From the NCBI GenBank assembly GCA_937960435.1, contig CALGPN010000010.1, positions 1 to 64,000 of the forward strand: a stretch of 64,000 nucleotides of DNA, given 5' to 3'. The notes beneath the pieces are model-generated. The model searched no databases and was not told the origin of the DNA. It was given only the letters and a program-made list of their open reading frames with translations. The stretch comes from an uncultured Desulfosoma sp. (GTDB lineage: Bacteria > Desulfobacterota > Syntrophobacteria > Syntrophobacterales > DSM-9756). Below, in pieces: positions 35,441 through 44,665 of the stretch (positions within the stretch are counted from its first letter, which is position 1; each line of letters starts with the position of its first letter). Made by a program: the position numbers and the translations under genes.

Positions 35441-37312
35441 ATGAAGACGTATGCGCATCTCTTCCTGCAGCGAGCGGAACACGGCGGTGACTCAAAGGCC
35501 CTCCTCTACCGACGCGACGGGGGGTGGCACGAGATGACGTGGCGCGACTTTTCCCGCCAGGTTCGCCGGGCGGCTCAATCCTTGCTCACCTTCGGGGTGG
35601 AAGCTCAAGACCGCGTGGCCGTCTGGAGCCACAACCAGCCTCGGTGGACCGTGGTGGACGTGGCCTGTCAATACGTTCGGGCCGTTTCGGTTCCCGTTTA
35701 TCCGACCGTCACGGCCCGCCAAGCTGCTTATATTCTCAAAGATTGCGAAGCCAAGGTGATTTTCGTCGGCTCTGAAGATCAACTGTCCCGAGCCCTCACC
35801 GTGATGAACGAGCTGCCGCACGTGAAGGCCGTGGTGCGCCTGGACGACGCGCACGGAGAGGCGTCCTCGGAAAACGTCCTGGGGTTCGAGACCTTTCTGG
35901 CTCTGGGGGATGCGGCTTCATGGGCCGATGGGGTTTCGGCACGTCTGGCCGAAGCCTGCCCCGAGGATCTTCTGACGCTCATCTACACCTCCGGCACCAC
36001 CGGAGAACCCAAAGGGGTGATGCTCACCCAGTCCAACGTGCTCTACCAGATGACGTCGCACGAGGAGCGCATCCCGCCGTGCGGCACCTCGGACGTCTCC
36101 CTGTGTTTTCTTCCCCTGTCCCACGTGTTTGAAAGGACGTGGACCTATTATGTTTTCCACAAAGGGATGACCAACGCCTATCTCGATGATCCCAAGCTGG
36201 TGATGGAAGCCTTGGCGCACGTGCAGCCGACCATCATGTGCACGGTGCCGCGCCTCCTGGAAAAGGTCTACGGCGCCGTCCAGGAAAAGGTGCACTCGGC
36301 CCCGTCGTTTCGACAAAGCCTTTTTCGCTGGGCCGTCTCTGTAGGAGACGAAGTTTTCCGCCGTCACAAGGACGGCGTGGCCGTCCCCGCGGGGCTCCGT
36401 CTGCAGCACCGGTTGGCTTCCGCACTGGTCCTCAAGAAACTCCAAGGGCTCTTCGGCGGCCGCATTCGATTCATGCCGTGTGCGGGAGCGCCGCTGTCCG
36501 CCGAAATCGAACGCTTTTTCTGCGCCGTCGGGATTCCCATCGTGTGCGGCTACGGCTTGACCGAAACCACGGCCACGGTCACTTGCCACGAACCCAAAGG
36601 GTTTTCGTTCGGCACCGTCGGACGCCCTCTTCCCGGTCAGGACGTGCGGCTGGATCGCGTCAGCCGGGAAATTTTGGTCCGCGGCCCCAACGTCATGAAA
36701 GGTTATTACAACAAGCCGGAAGCCACCGCCGCCGTCTTCACGGAAGACGGCTACTTTCGCACGGGGGATGCCGGCACCTTCGACCCCTACGGGGAACTCG
36801 TCATCACGGACCGCATCAAGGATCTTTTCAAAACCTCGGGCGGCAAATACATCGCCCCGCAGATGATCGAAACCCTCATCGGGGCCGATCCCGCCGTGGA
36901 ACAAATCGCCGTGGTGGGGGAAGGTCGAAAGTGCGTGACGGCCCTCATCGTGCCGTCTTTTGAAAACCTCCAGGGTCTTCTGGCCGAAAAGGGGCTGGCG
37001 GGACTGCCCAGGGAAGAACTGGTGCGACACCCGGTCGTGATGGAATTTTTCGGGCGCAAGATCGACGAACTCACCCGAGACCTGGCCCCGCACGAAAAGA
37101 TTGTGCGCTTCGCCCTCCTGCCCAAGGAATTTTCCCTGGAGGACGGGGAGATGACCCCCACGTTGAAGCTCAAACGCAGAGTTATCCTGGAACGTTACGC
37201 CGCCGTCATCGAAGCGATGTACCGGGAAATCGACCGCGCCACAGCCCACGGCACGCCCGACAAGGCCAGCTCTGCCGGGGGTTCAACCGGCGGCGTCGCC
37301 CGCGGCGTCTGA
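35441..37312 (+). CDS. long-chain acyl-CoA synthetase (AMP-forming)
   Basis: ATP-dependent acyl-CoA ligase of 623 residues. The P-loop LIYTSGTTGEPKGVMLT is at about residue 178, the adenylate-forming motif YGLTETTATVTCHEP at about 371, and the hinge region TGDAGTFDPYGELVITDRIKD precedes LFKTSGGKYIAPQMIE. The length and SHVFERTWTYYVF region fit the FadD15-like long-chain subgroup. It probably activates fatty acids for beta-oxidation or lipid synthesis. Its 3' end overlaps the end of the ybaK-like gene on the other strand by 30 bp. Confidence 0.92.
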   Translation: MKTYAHLFLQRAEHGGDSKALLYRRDGGWHEMTWRDFSRQVRRAAQSLLTFGVEAQDRVAVWSHNQPRWTVVDVACQYVRAVSVPVYPTVTARQAAYILKDCEAKVIFVGSEDQLSRALTVMNELPHVKAVVRLDDAHGEASSENVLGFETFLALGDAASWADGVSARLAEACPEDLLTLIYTSGTTGEPKGVMLTQSNVLYQMTSHEERIPPCGTSDVSLCFLPLSHVFERTWTYYVFHKGMTNAYLDDPKLVMEALAHVQPTIMCTVPRLLEKVYGAVQEKVHSAPSFRQSLFRWAVSVGDEVFRRHKDGVAVPAGLRLQHRLASALVLKKLQGLFGGRIRFMPCAGAPLSAEIERFFCAVGIPIVCGYGLTETTATVTCHEPKGFSFGTVGRPLPGQDVRLDRVSREILVRGPNVMKGYYNKPEATAAVFTEDGYFRTGDAGTFDPYGELVITDRIKDLFKTSGGKYIAPQMIETLIGADPAVEQIAVVGEGRKCVTALIVPSFENLQGLLAEKGLAGLPREELVRHPVVMEFFGRKIDELTRDLAPHEKIVRFALLPKEFSLEDGEMTPTLKLKRRVILERYAAVIEAMYREIDRATAHGTPDKASSAGGSTGGVARGV

Positions 37313-37765
37313 AACGGCGGCTTCGGTCCCGCCCGTCAGGCGCAAAAGCTGTTCCACGGTGATGGGAACGGCCGAACGGTCGTTGCCGGCGGCGGCGTAG
37401 ACGCGCGGGAATCGGCGCATGGCGGTGTCGATGATGACCCTCACCGAAGGCGGCAACAAGAAAGGGCAGACCCCTCCGGGGGCATAGCCGGTGTAGCGCC
37501 GCACTTCGTCCTCACCCGGAAGGCGCACCTTGCCTTTGAGGCCGGCCGCTTGTTTCAGTCGGGAGCCTTTGATCCGACGGTCGCCGCACGTGACCGCCAC
37601 CACGGGCTGATCGCCCACCACAAACAGGATGCTCTTGGCGATTTCCGCCACACTGCACCCCACGGCCTTGGCGGCCGTCTCCGCCGTGGGGGTCAGCTCC
37701 TCGAACTCCCAGACTTCAATGCCGTGCTCTTTGAGACAGGCTTTCACGTCGGCGATATCGGGCAT
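37283..37765 (-). CDS. YbaK/ProX-type aminoacyl-tRNA deacylase
   Basis: A 160-residue protein of the YbaK / EbsC family, which hydrolyses mischarged aminoacyl-tRNAs. The segments ETAAKAVGCSVAEIAKSILFV, VVAVTCGDRRI and GYAPGGVCPF are characteristic, including the conserved lysine in AKSI and the GG in the loop. The ATG at 37765 follows GGAGAAG. The C-terminus is alanine-rich and overlaps the converging acyl-CoA synthetase gene by 30 bp. It lies 82 bp downstream of pyrF on the same strand. Confidence 0.9.
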   Translation of the reverse strand: MPDIADVKACLKEHGIEVWEFEELTPTAETAAKAVGCSVAEIAKSILFVVGDQPVVAVTCGDRRIKGSRLKQAAGLKGKVRLPGEDEVRRYTGYAPGGVCPFLLPPSVRVIIDTAMRRFPRVYAAAGNDRSAVPITVEQLLRLTGGTEAAVSDAAGDAAG

Positions 37766-37847
37766 GATCTTCTCCATCCCCGTAGGACCCCCGGACACTG
37801 TGGTCGTCTGGGCGCGCGCCTCTTCGGCCCATCGTCTCTGCTGTACT

Positions 37848-38582
37848 TCACGCGCCCGAGGCTTCTGGAGACCGGGAGGCCCAACGGTCCTGGAGCCCCT
37901 TTTCAATCTGGGCCTGGATGTCCGACGCAAGACGCTGCGGATCAGAAGCGTCCCGAATGGGGCGGCCTACAACGATGTAATCCGCTCCCGACGCAAAGGC
38001 CCGACGTGCGTCCACGGTTCTTTTCTGATCGTCCACATTGGCCACGGGCCGGATGCCGGGAGCCACTACAAGAAAACCGGCGCCCAGCTCACGGCGCAGC
38101 CTCGGAATCTCCAACCCCGAAGAAATGAGCCCGTCACAGCCCAGGGCCAAAGCCCGTTTGGCCCGAGACAAAACCAGCTCTTCCACGGAACACTGAAAGC
38201 CTAAATCGTGCAAGTCCCCTTGGTCCAGGCTCGTCAGCGCCGTGACGGCCAGAATCTTCACCGATCCCTTGGCGTCCACGGCGGCCTTGAGCATGGCGTC
38301 GTTGCCATGCACCGTGGTGAAAGCCACATTTCTTTGAGCGATCTGCACCATGGCCCGCCGAACCGTTTCCGGCACATCGAACAGCTTCAGGTCTAGAAAG
38401 ACCTTGGCGCCACGGTTCTGAATCCATTCCACCATGGGAAAACCGCCAGCAAGGAACAGCTCAAAACCGACCTTGAAAAACCCCACCAGGCCGTCAAGCC
38501 GCTCCACCCACGCCTTGGCGCTTTCCGGTGACGGCACATCCAAAGCAAAAATCAATCTCTCACGCAAGGGAACGGCGTCCAC
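37848..38582 (-). CDS. pyrF: orotidine 5'-phosphate decarboxylase
   Basis: Last enzyme of UMP synthesis, 244 residues, subfamily 1. The N-terminal RLIFALDVPS, the catalytic DLKLFDVPETV (the DxKxxD signature), VTALTSL, and the phosphate-binding APGIRP with ADYIVVGRPI are all present. It starts with GTG at 38582, directly after the TAG stop of the upstream glycosyltransferase, with GGAGG located inside that gene's last codons, so translation is probably coupled. Confidence 0.95.
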   Translation of the reverse strand: MDAVPLRERLIFALDVPSPESAKAWVERLDGLVGFFKVGFELFLAGGFPMVEWIQNRGAKVFLDLKLFDVPETVRRAMVQIAQRNVAFTTVHGNDAMLKAAVDAKGSVKILAVTALTSLDQGDLHDLGFQCSVEELVLSRAKRALALGCDGLISSGLEIPRLRRELGAGFLVVAPGIRPVANVDDQKRTVDARRAFASGADYIVVGRPIRDASDPQRLASDIQAQIEKGLQDRWASRSPEASGA

Positions 38583-39845
38583 CTAAACCTCCATGCCGAA
38601 AAAGTCCAAGAGCAGAAAATTCAATCGCCGTCGAAGCACCTCATAGGAAAAATGCCTTTGGGCCAAACGGTAGTTGTGCTCCACCATCTTTTGCTTCGCC
38701 TCGTCGGATCTCAAAACGTCGCGAATCTTGGAAATGAGCCGGCGGCTCACATAACCGTCCATAATCAAAAGATCAAACCCCAAGGGTTCGATGTCCCGAA
38801 CGAAGGTGGCGTAGCGGTTCACCACAAGGGGCTTGCGGAAGTAGATGGCTTCCAGGAAAGCGTTCCCAAACCCTTCGTAGAGGCTCGGGTATGTGATAAG
38901 GTCCGCATGGGGATAAATGTCCCACAGCGTGATGCGCTCCGAGGGCGATTCCCCCTCCACCCATGGGTCCACCACATGGGTGCCCATAAAATGCAGGGAC
39001 ACTCCATGTTCACGGGCCTGGCTCTGTAACCAAGACGCGTACTCCGGATCGCCCTCCGCCTCATGGTGGGTGATCAACAACCGGTAGCGCAGGTCTTTGA
39101 GAGCGGCGGCGATTTCGATGGCGTATTGGATGCCTTTTCGCCGAATGATGCGAGTGGGCTGAACGATGAGCTTGTCTTCAGGATCCAGCGCGATCATGCG
39201 CCGCAATCGGTCTCCCTTTTCCGGGTCGGCCTGCGGAGGGTGATCGAAATCCAAAACGTTGGGAATGACGAAGGAAGATACCCCTCTTCGATGGGCAAGA
39301 TCTTCATGGGCCGCGGAACTGATGACCACGTGCTGGATTGTGGGCAATACCGGGGGAAAAGCCATGAAGAGAAAATCCTGCACGCAGTTGACGGTGGAAC
39401 GGCTTTGTTCCCAGTAAAATTCATGGTGGTGCGCAATGGTGGGAATTTTCTTTTCCGCTATGAGCTCGGTCAGAGCCAGCCCCAACGGAATGTGCAAAGG
39501 GCTTGCCAACGCGTTTTCCACAACGAGCAGGTGAATGTCAAAGGTTTGAAGAAAATCGGCGAGTTTTTCCTTGAGCACGGCCCGGGAATCGTGAATCCTC
39601 TGGGTCAGCTCTTGGGAACGCATGACGCGGCCGAAGGCTTCCGATTGAATCCTCTGGTTTTCCGGATGAAGAAAGTGGGCTTCCGAAACCACCATGGCAT
39701 GCGAAGGATCCTTGTGCACTTCCCCTGCGCACCAAAAACATTTGTGACCGGATTCCTCAAAGATTTCAGCCCACTTGCCTGCTTCCATGGTGACGCCGTC
39801 GGCGCCCGTAAACCGAGTGGACACAAAACCGATATGAAGGGCCAT
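38583..39845 (-). CDS. GT4-like glycosyltransferase
   Basis: GT-B fold glycosyltransferase of 420 residues. The N-terminal FVSTRFTGADGVTMEAGKWAE is a nucleotide-sugar enzyme start. The middle LIVQPTRIIRRKGIQYAIEIA and the C-terminal ADLITYPSLYEGFGNAFLEAIYFRKPLVV carry the ExxxxxxxE-type motif of the GT4 family. The ATG at 39845 follows GAGGAG. It is divergent from a second glycosyltransferase 83 bp away and directly upstream of pyrF. It probably takes part in the same glycoside pathway as the plus-strand glycosyltransferase / phosphatase genes; the sugar is unknown. Confidence 0.85.
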   Translation of the reverse strand: MALHIGFVSTRFTGADGVTMEAGKWAEIFEESGHKCFWCAGEVHKDPSHAMVVSEAHFLHPENQRIQSEAFGRVMRSQELTQRIHDSRAVLKEKLADFLQTFDIHLLVVENALASPLHIPLGLALTELIAEKKIPTIAHHHEFYWEQSRSTVNCVQDFLFMAFPPVLPTIQHVVISSAAHEDLAHRRGVSSFVIPNVLDFDHPPQADPEKGDRLRRMIALDPEDKLIVQPTRIIRRKGIQYAIEIAAALKDLRYRLLITHHEAEGDPEYASWLQSQAREHGVSLHFMGTHVVDPWVEGESPSERITLWDIYPHADLITYPSLYEGFGNAFLEAIYFRKPLVVNRYATFVRDIEPLGFDLLIMDGYVSRRLISKIRDVLRSDEAKQKMVEHNYRLAQRHFSYEVLRRRLNFLLLDFFGMEV

Positions 39846-39928
39846 GATAGAGCTCCTCACGACATGAAAACGACACCTAGGCGGGAAATTGTGCACATCC
39901 GTGCTGAAAAAAGCAAGGACGGCTCATC

Positions 39929-41602
39929 ATGACGCCTCCTCAAAATCTGGTGCTCTTCCACTACCATCTGCTGCGCGGCGGGGTGCGAACGGCCCTGCTG
40001 CGAAGCCTGCAATGCCTGGCTCAGGAAGGCTGGTTCACCCAGCGCCAGCTCGTCCTTGCCGTGGGGCGTTTGGATGGAGCTCGAAGTTTTGCCCATTCGT
40101 TGAAAGCCCTGGTCCCTGACGTGGAAGTCATCGTGGACCCACGGCTGGACTATCGAGACACGCCGTGGCCCGATGAAAAATCTTTCCGAAAAGACGCGGA
40201 ACGGCTTCGAGACGCCTTCTTGGCCTGGGGGGGCGAATCCGCCGTCTTTTGGCTCCATAACCCCACCCTGGGGAAAAATCCGGCCGTCACCGCTGCATGG
40301 AAAGAAGCGGCCGAAAAGGCCTATGCGGACGGGCTCCCTCACCGTTTTCTTTACCACATCCACGACTTTCCCGAATGCGGGCGCGTGGAAAACATGATGC
40401 GACTTCATCGTTGCTGGGAACACGGCGGGCTTCATGACTTTTACCCCAAAGTTCCCAACACGGCCTATGCCGTGCTGAATTCCACAGACCGGGACCGGCT
40501 TCTCGCCTGCGGCGTCTCTCCCCTTCGCGTCTTCTGGCTTCCCAATGTTCTCCTCCCCCCCACCTTCCCCCGGCCCGAGTTGGGCCCGAGCCGAAGGCAG
40601 GCGGTAAGCTCCGCCCTGAGCCGCTATGCCATGGAAAACCACTATGTCTTTGACCCCCGTCGGCCTCAATGGCTTCTTCCCGTTCGGTTGATCCGCCGAA
40701 AAAACGTCCTGGAAGCTCTCTTCCTTGCCGCCGTGCAGCCCGAACCTCCCCAACTGCTCATCACCTTGGATGCTACCTCGGCTCAGGAAAAACCCTACGC
40801 GGAACAGGTCAAACGATTCGTCCGCGAAAATCGACTCCCCTGCCTGATCGGGTTCGGTGCGGAACTGGTGGGCACGGCCTTTTCCTTTGAAGAGCTGATG
40901 GGCTGGAGCGATGCCGTGATCACCACATCGCTGATGGAAGGCTTCGGCTTTGCCTTTCTGGAAGGCCCTCTTTTGGGACGGCCTCTTCTCGGGCGCAATC
41001 TTCCCGAAGTCACGGCCGATTTTGCCCAAGCCGGCTTTCCTACCCAACCGCTCTATGAACGGCTCCCCGTGAAGGTGCCGGCATCGGACCGGTCCCGCTT
41101 GCATATGAAAGGCCGCCGCTTCGCCGAATTCTATCAAGGCCTCGTTCCTGCGCTTTCCAAGGAAGATGTGGACCGGTTCCTTTCCCGCCTGGACACCGTG
41201 TACGGGGAAGCCGAGGTCGATTTCGGCATGCTGGATTTGTCTGCGCAAAAAGACCTGCTCAAAGCGGCCGTCCAGGGGGAGTTCAAGAGGGATCTTCAAA
41301 AGATTATGGCACCGGTTCAATTGAACGAAACGGTGCAGGAATCCTTTTTCGCGCAATTCGGTCCCACAGCCCATGCCCGGCGGCTCATGGCGGCGTTTGA
41401 GGGGCTCTGGAGAGAGCCGCATGGGATGAGCGCATCACAGCAAGATGGAGAGCCTTTGGAAACGAGTCCCGCTCATGCCACGATTTCCCAAAAACCTTCC
41501 CCGGAAGCCACCTTTTCACGACCACAGCAGGGGCTGGGACCATGCCTGACGGCGCTTTTTTTTGATCCCCTTTACCAAAGGCCGCTCTTTGGAGGCTGGT
41601 GA
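39929..41602 (+). CDS. GT4-like glycosyltransferase
   Basis: A 557-residue GT-B type glycosyltransferase, less conserved than its neighbour. QWLLPVRLIRRKNVLEALFLA and WSDAVITTSLMEGFGFAFLEGPLLGRPLL correspond to the nucleotide-sugar-binding half. A C-terminal extension of about 130 residues is unassigned. AAGGAC precedes the ATG. Its stop overlaps the start of the HAD phosphatase gene (TGATG), showing translational coupling and a shared pathway. Confidence 0.8.
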   Translation: MTPPQNLVLFHYHLLRGGVRTALLRSLQCLAQEGWFTQRQLVLAVGRLDGARSFAHSLKALVPDVEVIVDPRLDYRDTPWPDEKSFRKDAERLRDAFLAWGGESAVFWLHNPTLGKNPAVTAAWKEAAEKAYADGLPHRFLYHIHDFPECGRVENMMRLHRCWEHGGLHDFYPKVPNTAYAVLNSTDRDRLLACGVSPLRVFWLPNVLLPPTFPRPELGPSRRQAVSSALSRYAMENHYVFDPRRPQWLLPVRLIRRKNVLEALFLAAVQPEPPQLLITLDATSAQEKPYAEQVKRFVRENRLPCLIGFGAELVGTAFSFEELMGWSDAVITTSLMEGFGFAFLEGPLLGRPLLGRNLPEVTADFAQAGFPTQPLYERLPVKVPASDRSRLHMKGRRFAEFYQGLVPALSKEDVDRFLSRLDTVYGEAEVDFGMLDLSAQKDLLKAAVQGEFKRDLQKIMAPVQLNETVQESFFAQFGPTAHARRLMAAFEGLWREPHGMSASQQDGEPLETSPAHATISQKPSPEATFSRPQQGLGPCLTALFFDPLYQRPLFGGW

Positions 41603-42453
41603 TGGAACGATGGCAAGCGTGGATGTGTGCTCACGTATCTCGAACACCGAAACCTACGCCCATAGACTCTCCGCTGCCGCGTCTCAAGCCAAAACCTTGT
41701 GTCATTCTGTTCGACGTCTACGGCACCCTTTTGGCACCGCTTCACGGCGACCTGGAAGAGCCGCTGCGCCAGCGCCGGGCACAGGAAAGCTTTCTGAAAA
41801 CGGCCCTGAATTTCGGCTTTTCGGAAAACACCGGGCTCATCTGGGCGGACAATTTTTATCGAGCCGTCGCCGAAGAGCACGAACACGGCCGGGCTCTGGG
41901 CATTGCACACCCCGAAGTCTTGGTGGAGGACATCTGGAAGAAACTGCTCCTGGCCGCCCCCGACGCGCCCATATCCACGCCGAATCCCATGGATCTGGCC
42001 ATGTACCGGGAACTGGTCGCCAACCCCGTGTCCCCTTATGAGGGCGTAGCCGAAATGATCAGAGCCTTGCACCGTCAAGGCTACGTGCTGGGACTGGCAT
42101 CCAACGCGCAGTTTTACACCCGGCCCATTTTGGAATACATTCTGGAAATCTCACTGCACGCCGTCTTTGACGCGCGGTGGACCTTTTTTTCGTATGAACT
42201 GGGTTTCGCCAAACCGGACCCTCACTTTTTCCGTTTGATCGCCACTCGCGCTCGCTGCCTCGGCCTCGACCCCAAGGCCGTGCTCATGGTGGGCAATGAT
42301 CCCGTCAACGACATGGAAGCCGCTCACCTTCACGGCCTGCAAACGCTTTTGTTCCTGCCCGGGTCTCCCGCTTCGCCGCGGGAACTCCCTTGGGCAGGGC
42401 CGTCCATCCACCGGTTTGATGCCTTGGTGCGAGCCCTCCTAAAGAACGCATAA
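41602..42453 (+). CDS. HAD family phosphatase in glycosyltransferase cluster
   Basis: A 283-residue HAD hydrolase. The motifs are ILFDVYGTLL (nucleophile Asp), LASNAQ (motif II), GFAKPDPHFF (motif III Lys) and LMVGNDPVNDMEAA (motif IV). The helical cap is large. The start is the ATG at 41602, preceded by GGAGG; a GTG three bases earlier is possible. Its position between a glycosyltransferase and a GpgS-like synthase suggests that it removes the phosphate from a phosphorylated glycoside, as GpgP or MpgP do, although it belongs to a different HAD subgroup from classic MpgP. Confidence 0.83.
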   Translation: MERWQAWMCAHVSRTPKPTPIDSPLPRLKPKPCVILFDVYGTLLAPLHGDLEEPLRQRRAQESFLKTALNFGFSENTGLIWADNFYRAVAEEHEHGRALGIAHPEVLVEDIWKKLLLAAPDAPISTPNPMDLAMYRELVANPVSPYEGVAEMIRALHRQGYVLGLASNAQFYTRPILEYILEISLHAVFDARWTFFSYELGFAKPDPHFFRLIATRARCLGLDPKAVLMVGNDPVNDMEAAHLHGLQTLLFLPGSPASPRELPWAGPSIHRFDALVRALLKNA

Positions 42454-42474
42454 CATTCGGCAAAGGAGCCCGAA

Positions 42475-43842
42475 ATGTCCAACTTTGCCCAAAAGCACAC
42501 GAAAATCGCGACCTTTTATCTCCTTACGCCCAGCAATCCCCAGATGAAAGAGGAACTCATTCACCATTCGCGATGGAAGAAAACGGTTCTGGTCATCCCT
42601 TTACTGGCAACGGAATTTACCGACCCGGAAAACAGGCCGGTTTTTGAAAACATCTTGGATGAGCTACAAAGAGCGCCCTACATTTCCAGAATTCTTTTCG
42701 GTTTGGACGCCGCTACGGAAGAAGAGGCCCGCGAGCTCTGGAGCATGGTTCGGCGCCGCAAGCTCCACAACAGCCTTATCGTGCACAACGATGGGCCGGG
42801 GTTTCGAAGCATTTATCATCAATTGTCCCAGGCCGGGTTTGCTTTGGATGTGCGAGGTAAAGGTCGCAACATGTTTTTGTCCTTCGGGATCGCCTTGGCT
42901 CTGGGCGCTCAAACCGTGGCCTTGCTGGATGCGGACATTCGCACCTTTACCTGTGAGCAGCTGGACCGGCTCATCTACCCCGTACAGGTCCTGAACTACC
43001 AGTTCTCCAAAGCGTTCTACGCCCGGCTTAAAAACGGCGAACTTTACGGCCGCGTGAAACGGCTCCTTCTGGATCCTTTGCTCATCGCTCTCAAACGGAA
43101 ATTCACCGAAAGCCAAGAAGAAAAGGTCCTGCGACTGGTGGACTTTCTGCTCACCTTCAATTACCAGCTTTCCGGCGAAGTGGTCTTCGACATGAGTCTT
43201 CTCAAGCGCATGCATTTCGCCATGAACTGGGGTGTGGAAATCTTCACGCTGATCGAAGTCTACCGCAAGGCCAATAACATTGCGCAGGTGGAAATTTCCT
43301 CCGAACCTTTCGACCATAAGCATCAGCCCGTCTCGCCCGATGATCGGGAGCGCGGGCTGCACAAGATGGCCATCGACATCGTGACTACCCTTTTCAGCGC
43401 TCTGGTCATTGAAGAAGGCCTGGAGATTTCGGATCATTTCATCCGGGATCTCACCTTGACCTACCTCAACGTGGCCGACAACCTGGTCAAGATGTATGCC
43501 GACAACGCCGCCTTTTGCGGTTTGGACTACGACCCGGACCGTGAAGAAGCCATGGTTCACGGCGTCTTCAAAAACGCCGTTCTGTACGCCGGAGATCTTT
43601 TGTTGGCGCCGTATCGGCTGGCAGACCGGTTCATTTCCTTTGTGGGAAGCCAGCCCGAATTTCAGCCTTTCGTGGCTTCGGGACTCATCCAAACCATCCA
43701 CCGATGCGCTCAGAACGCCCGCACGCAGCTCTTTGAAGTTCCGCAGACCATGTCCTGGGATCGCGTCCTTCGAAAGGTTCCCGGCATCATCTATGACATC
43801 ATCAACGTGGTCGAGGAGGAAAAGAAGAAGTATGCCGGCTGA
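42475..43842 (+). CDS. GpgS-like glycosyltransferase (family GT81, glucosyl-3-phosphoglycerate synthase type)
   Basis: A GT-A glycosyltransferase of 455 residues. The nucleotide-sugar site ALLDADIRTF carries the DxD motif. The order that follows (KAFYAR, GRVKRLLLDPLL, YQLSGE, WGVEIFTLIE, IAQVEI) matches the GpgS family, which transfers glucose to 3-phosphoglycerate. It is about 120 residues longer than mycobacterial GpgS. AAAGGAG precedes the ATG; it lies 21 bp after the HAD gene. A role in glucosylglycerate-type compatible solute synthesis is inferred; a role in a polysaccharide cannot be excluded. Confidence 0.75.
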   Translation: MSNFAQKHTKIATFYLLTPSNPQMKEELIHHSRWKKTVLVIPLLATEFTDPENRPVFENILDELQRAPYISRILFGLDAATEEEARELWSMVRRRKLHNSLIVHNDGPGFRSIYHQLSQAGFALDVRGKGRNMFLSFGIALALGAQTVALLDADIRTFTCEQLDRLIYPVQVLNYQFSKAFYARLKNGELYGRVKRLLLDPLLIALKRKFTESQEEKVLRLVDFLLTFNYQLSGEVVFDMSLLKRMHFAMNWGVEIFTLIEVYRKANNIAQVEISSEPFDHKHQPVSPDDRERGLHKMAIDIVTTLFSALVIEEGLEISDHFIRDLTLTYLNVADNLVKMYADNAAFCGLDYDPDREEAMVHGVFKNAVLYAGDLLLAPYRLADRFISFVGSQPEFQPFVASGLIQTIHRCAQNARTQLFEVPQTMSWDRVLRKVPGIIYDIINVVEEEKKKYAG

Positions 43843-44243
43843 TCGCGCTCCATTGCCCCTCCGCCTTCATGGGGATAACCCTCGTCAAACCTCACCGATC
43901 AGGCGCCATGCACCCCGGGCCGTCCGAGCCGGGTAGACCGGCCGATCGCCCCATTTCGGCAGCCGTCACGCCGGTCACCCCTCCCGTCGCGGCGGCCGCC
44001 TCAGTTTGGCCTTCGAGCGCTTCTCGGTCCAGCGCCGGCGCGCCGCCTGCGCGTCGTCTATCTGGCAACAAAGCCGGCACTCGGTAAGATCCCTCTCCTC
44101 CAGGTAAGCCCGCCGATCACGGTCGTTTGCCGAAGATGGGGATCCCGGCCTATCGGGGTTTCGGCGTAGCCGGGGCGCACGGAACCCCCGGCTCCCGCCC
44201 TCCACCCCCAACGGGCGGTGGAGGCGAACGATGCCGGTGGATG

Positions 44244-44283
44244 GACGGGCTGAGTTCCAGGTTTAGCCCGAACTCAGCCCGTC
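44244..44283 (+). repeat. perfect 13-bp inverted repeat
   Basis: GACGGGCTGAGTT and AACTCAGCCCGTC pair without mismatch around a 14-nt loop. It is not followed by a T run. It could be a factor-assisted terminator for the glycosyltransferase operon or a structural element of an unknown RNA. Confidence 0.7.
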
Positions 44284-44379
44284 GGCCCCGTGGCCTCCAT
44301 ACCTCTCGGAGACCATCGAAAAGTGTCGAAGAGCTGGCATAGGCTTGTTTTGACTTTGCTTAGTTTCCTTCAAAAAGAC

Positions 44380-44408
44380 TTGACCCTTCGTCGCCGATTC
44401 CGTACAAG
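44380..44408 (+). promoter_or_regulatory. putative sigma-70 promoter upstream of the Mg2+ ATPase gene
   Basis: TTGACC (five of six) and TACAAG (four of six) are separated by exactly 17 bp. It would give a leader of about 510 nt before the ATPase start codon. Confidence 0.5.
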
Positions 44409-44466
44409 GCGAAAGTTCATGGGTGCGCTCTGCGCGCTATGGATTAACCCGAATGGAGAATTCGTT

Positions 44467-44604
44467 ATGAGCGACCCGGATGGCGGTCACAGTTGCCCCA
44501 AAATGACCCACGAAATGAACCAGGAAGAATCTGAAGACCCTGGACCGCGACACCTGCGCCGCGCGACGGGTGACGTGAACGGTCGGCACCGCCTCCGGGC
44601 CTAG
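44467..44604 (+). CDS. possible short leader peptide gene
   Basis: An ATG-started open frame of 45 codons with GGAGA eight bases upstream lies just downstream of the promoter candidate. The product (MSDPDGGHSCPKMTHEMNQE start) resembles nothing known to me. It could be a regulatory leader peptide or chance. Confidence 0.25.
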   Translation: MSDPDGGHSCPKMTHEMNQEESEDPGPRHLRRATGDVNGRHRLRA

Positions 44605-44609
44605 CCCAC

Positions 44610-44665
44610 CGGTTCGCCTCCGGCCGCGTCCGCCTTCCCGTCGCGGCTGAAACGGAGGCGAACCG
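44610..44665 (+). repeat. 13-bp inverted repeat in the ATPase leader
   Basis: CGGTTCGCCTCCG (44610-44622) pairs with CGGAGGCGAACCG (44653-44665). The second arm contains a GGAGG ribosome binding site for the GTG at 44665, so folding would hide that site. Confidence 0.65.

Noticed and set aside
44470-44520. Sequence resembling the end of an IS21-like element (GTTGCCCCAAAATGACCCA)
   Set aside because: No matching second end and no transposase in the window; similarity judged from memory only.
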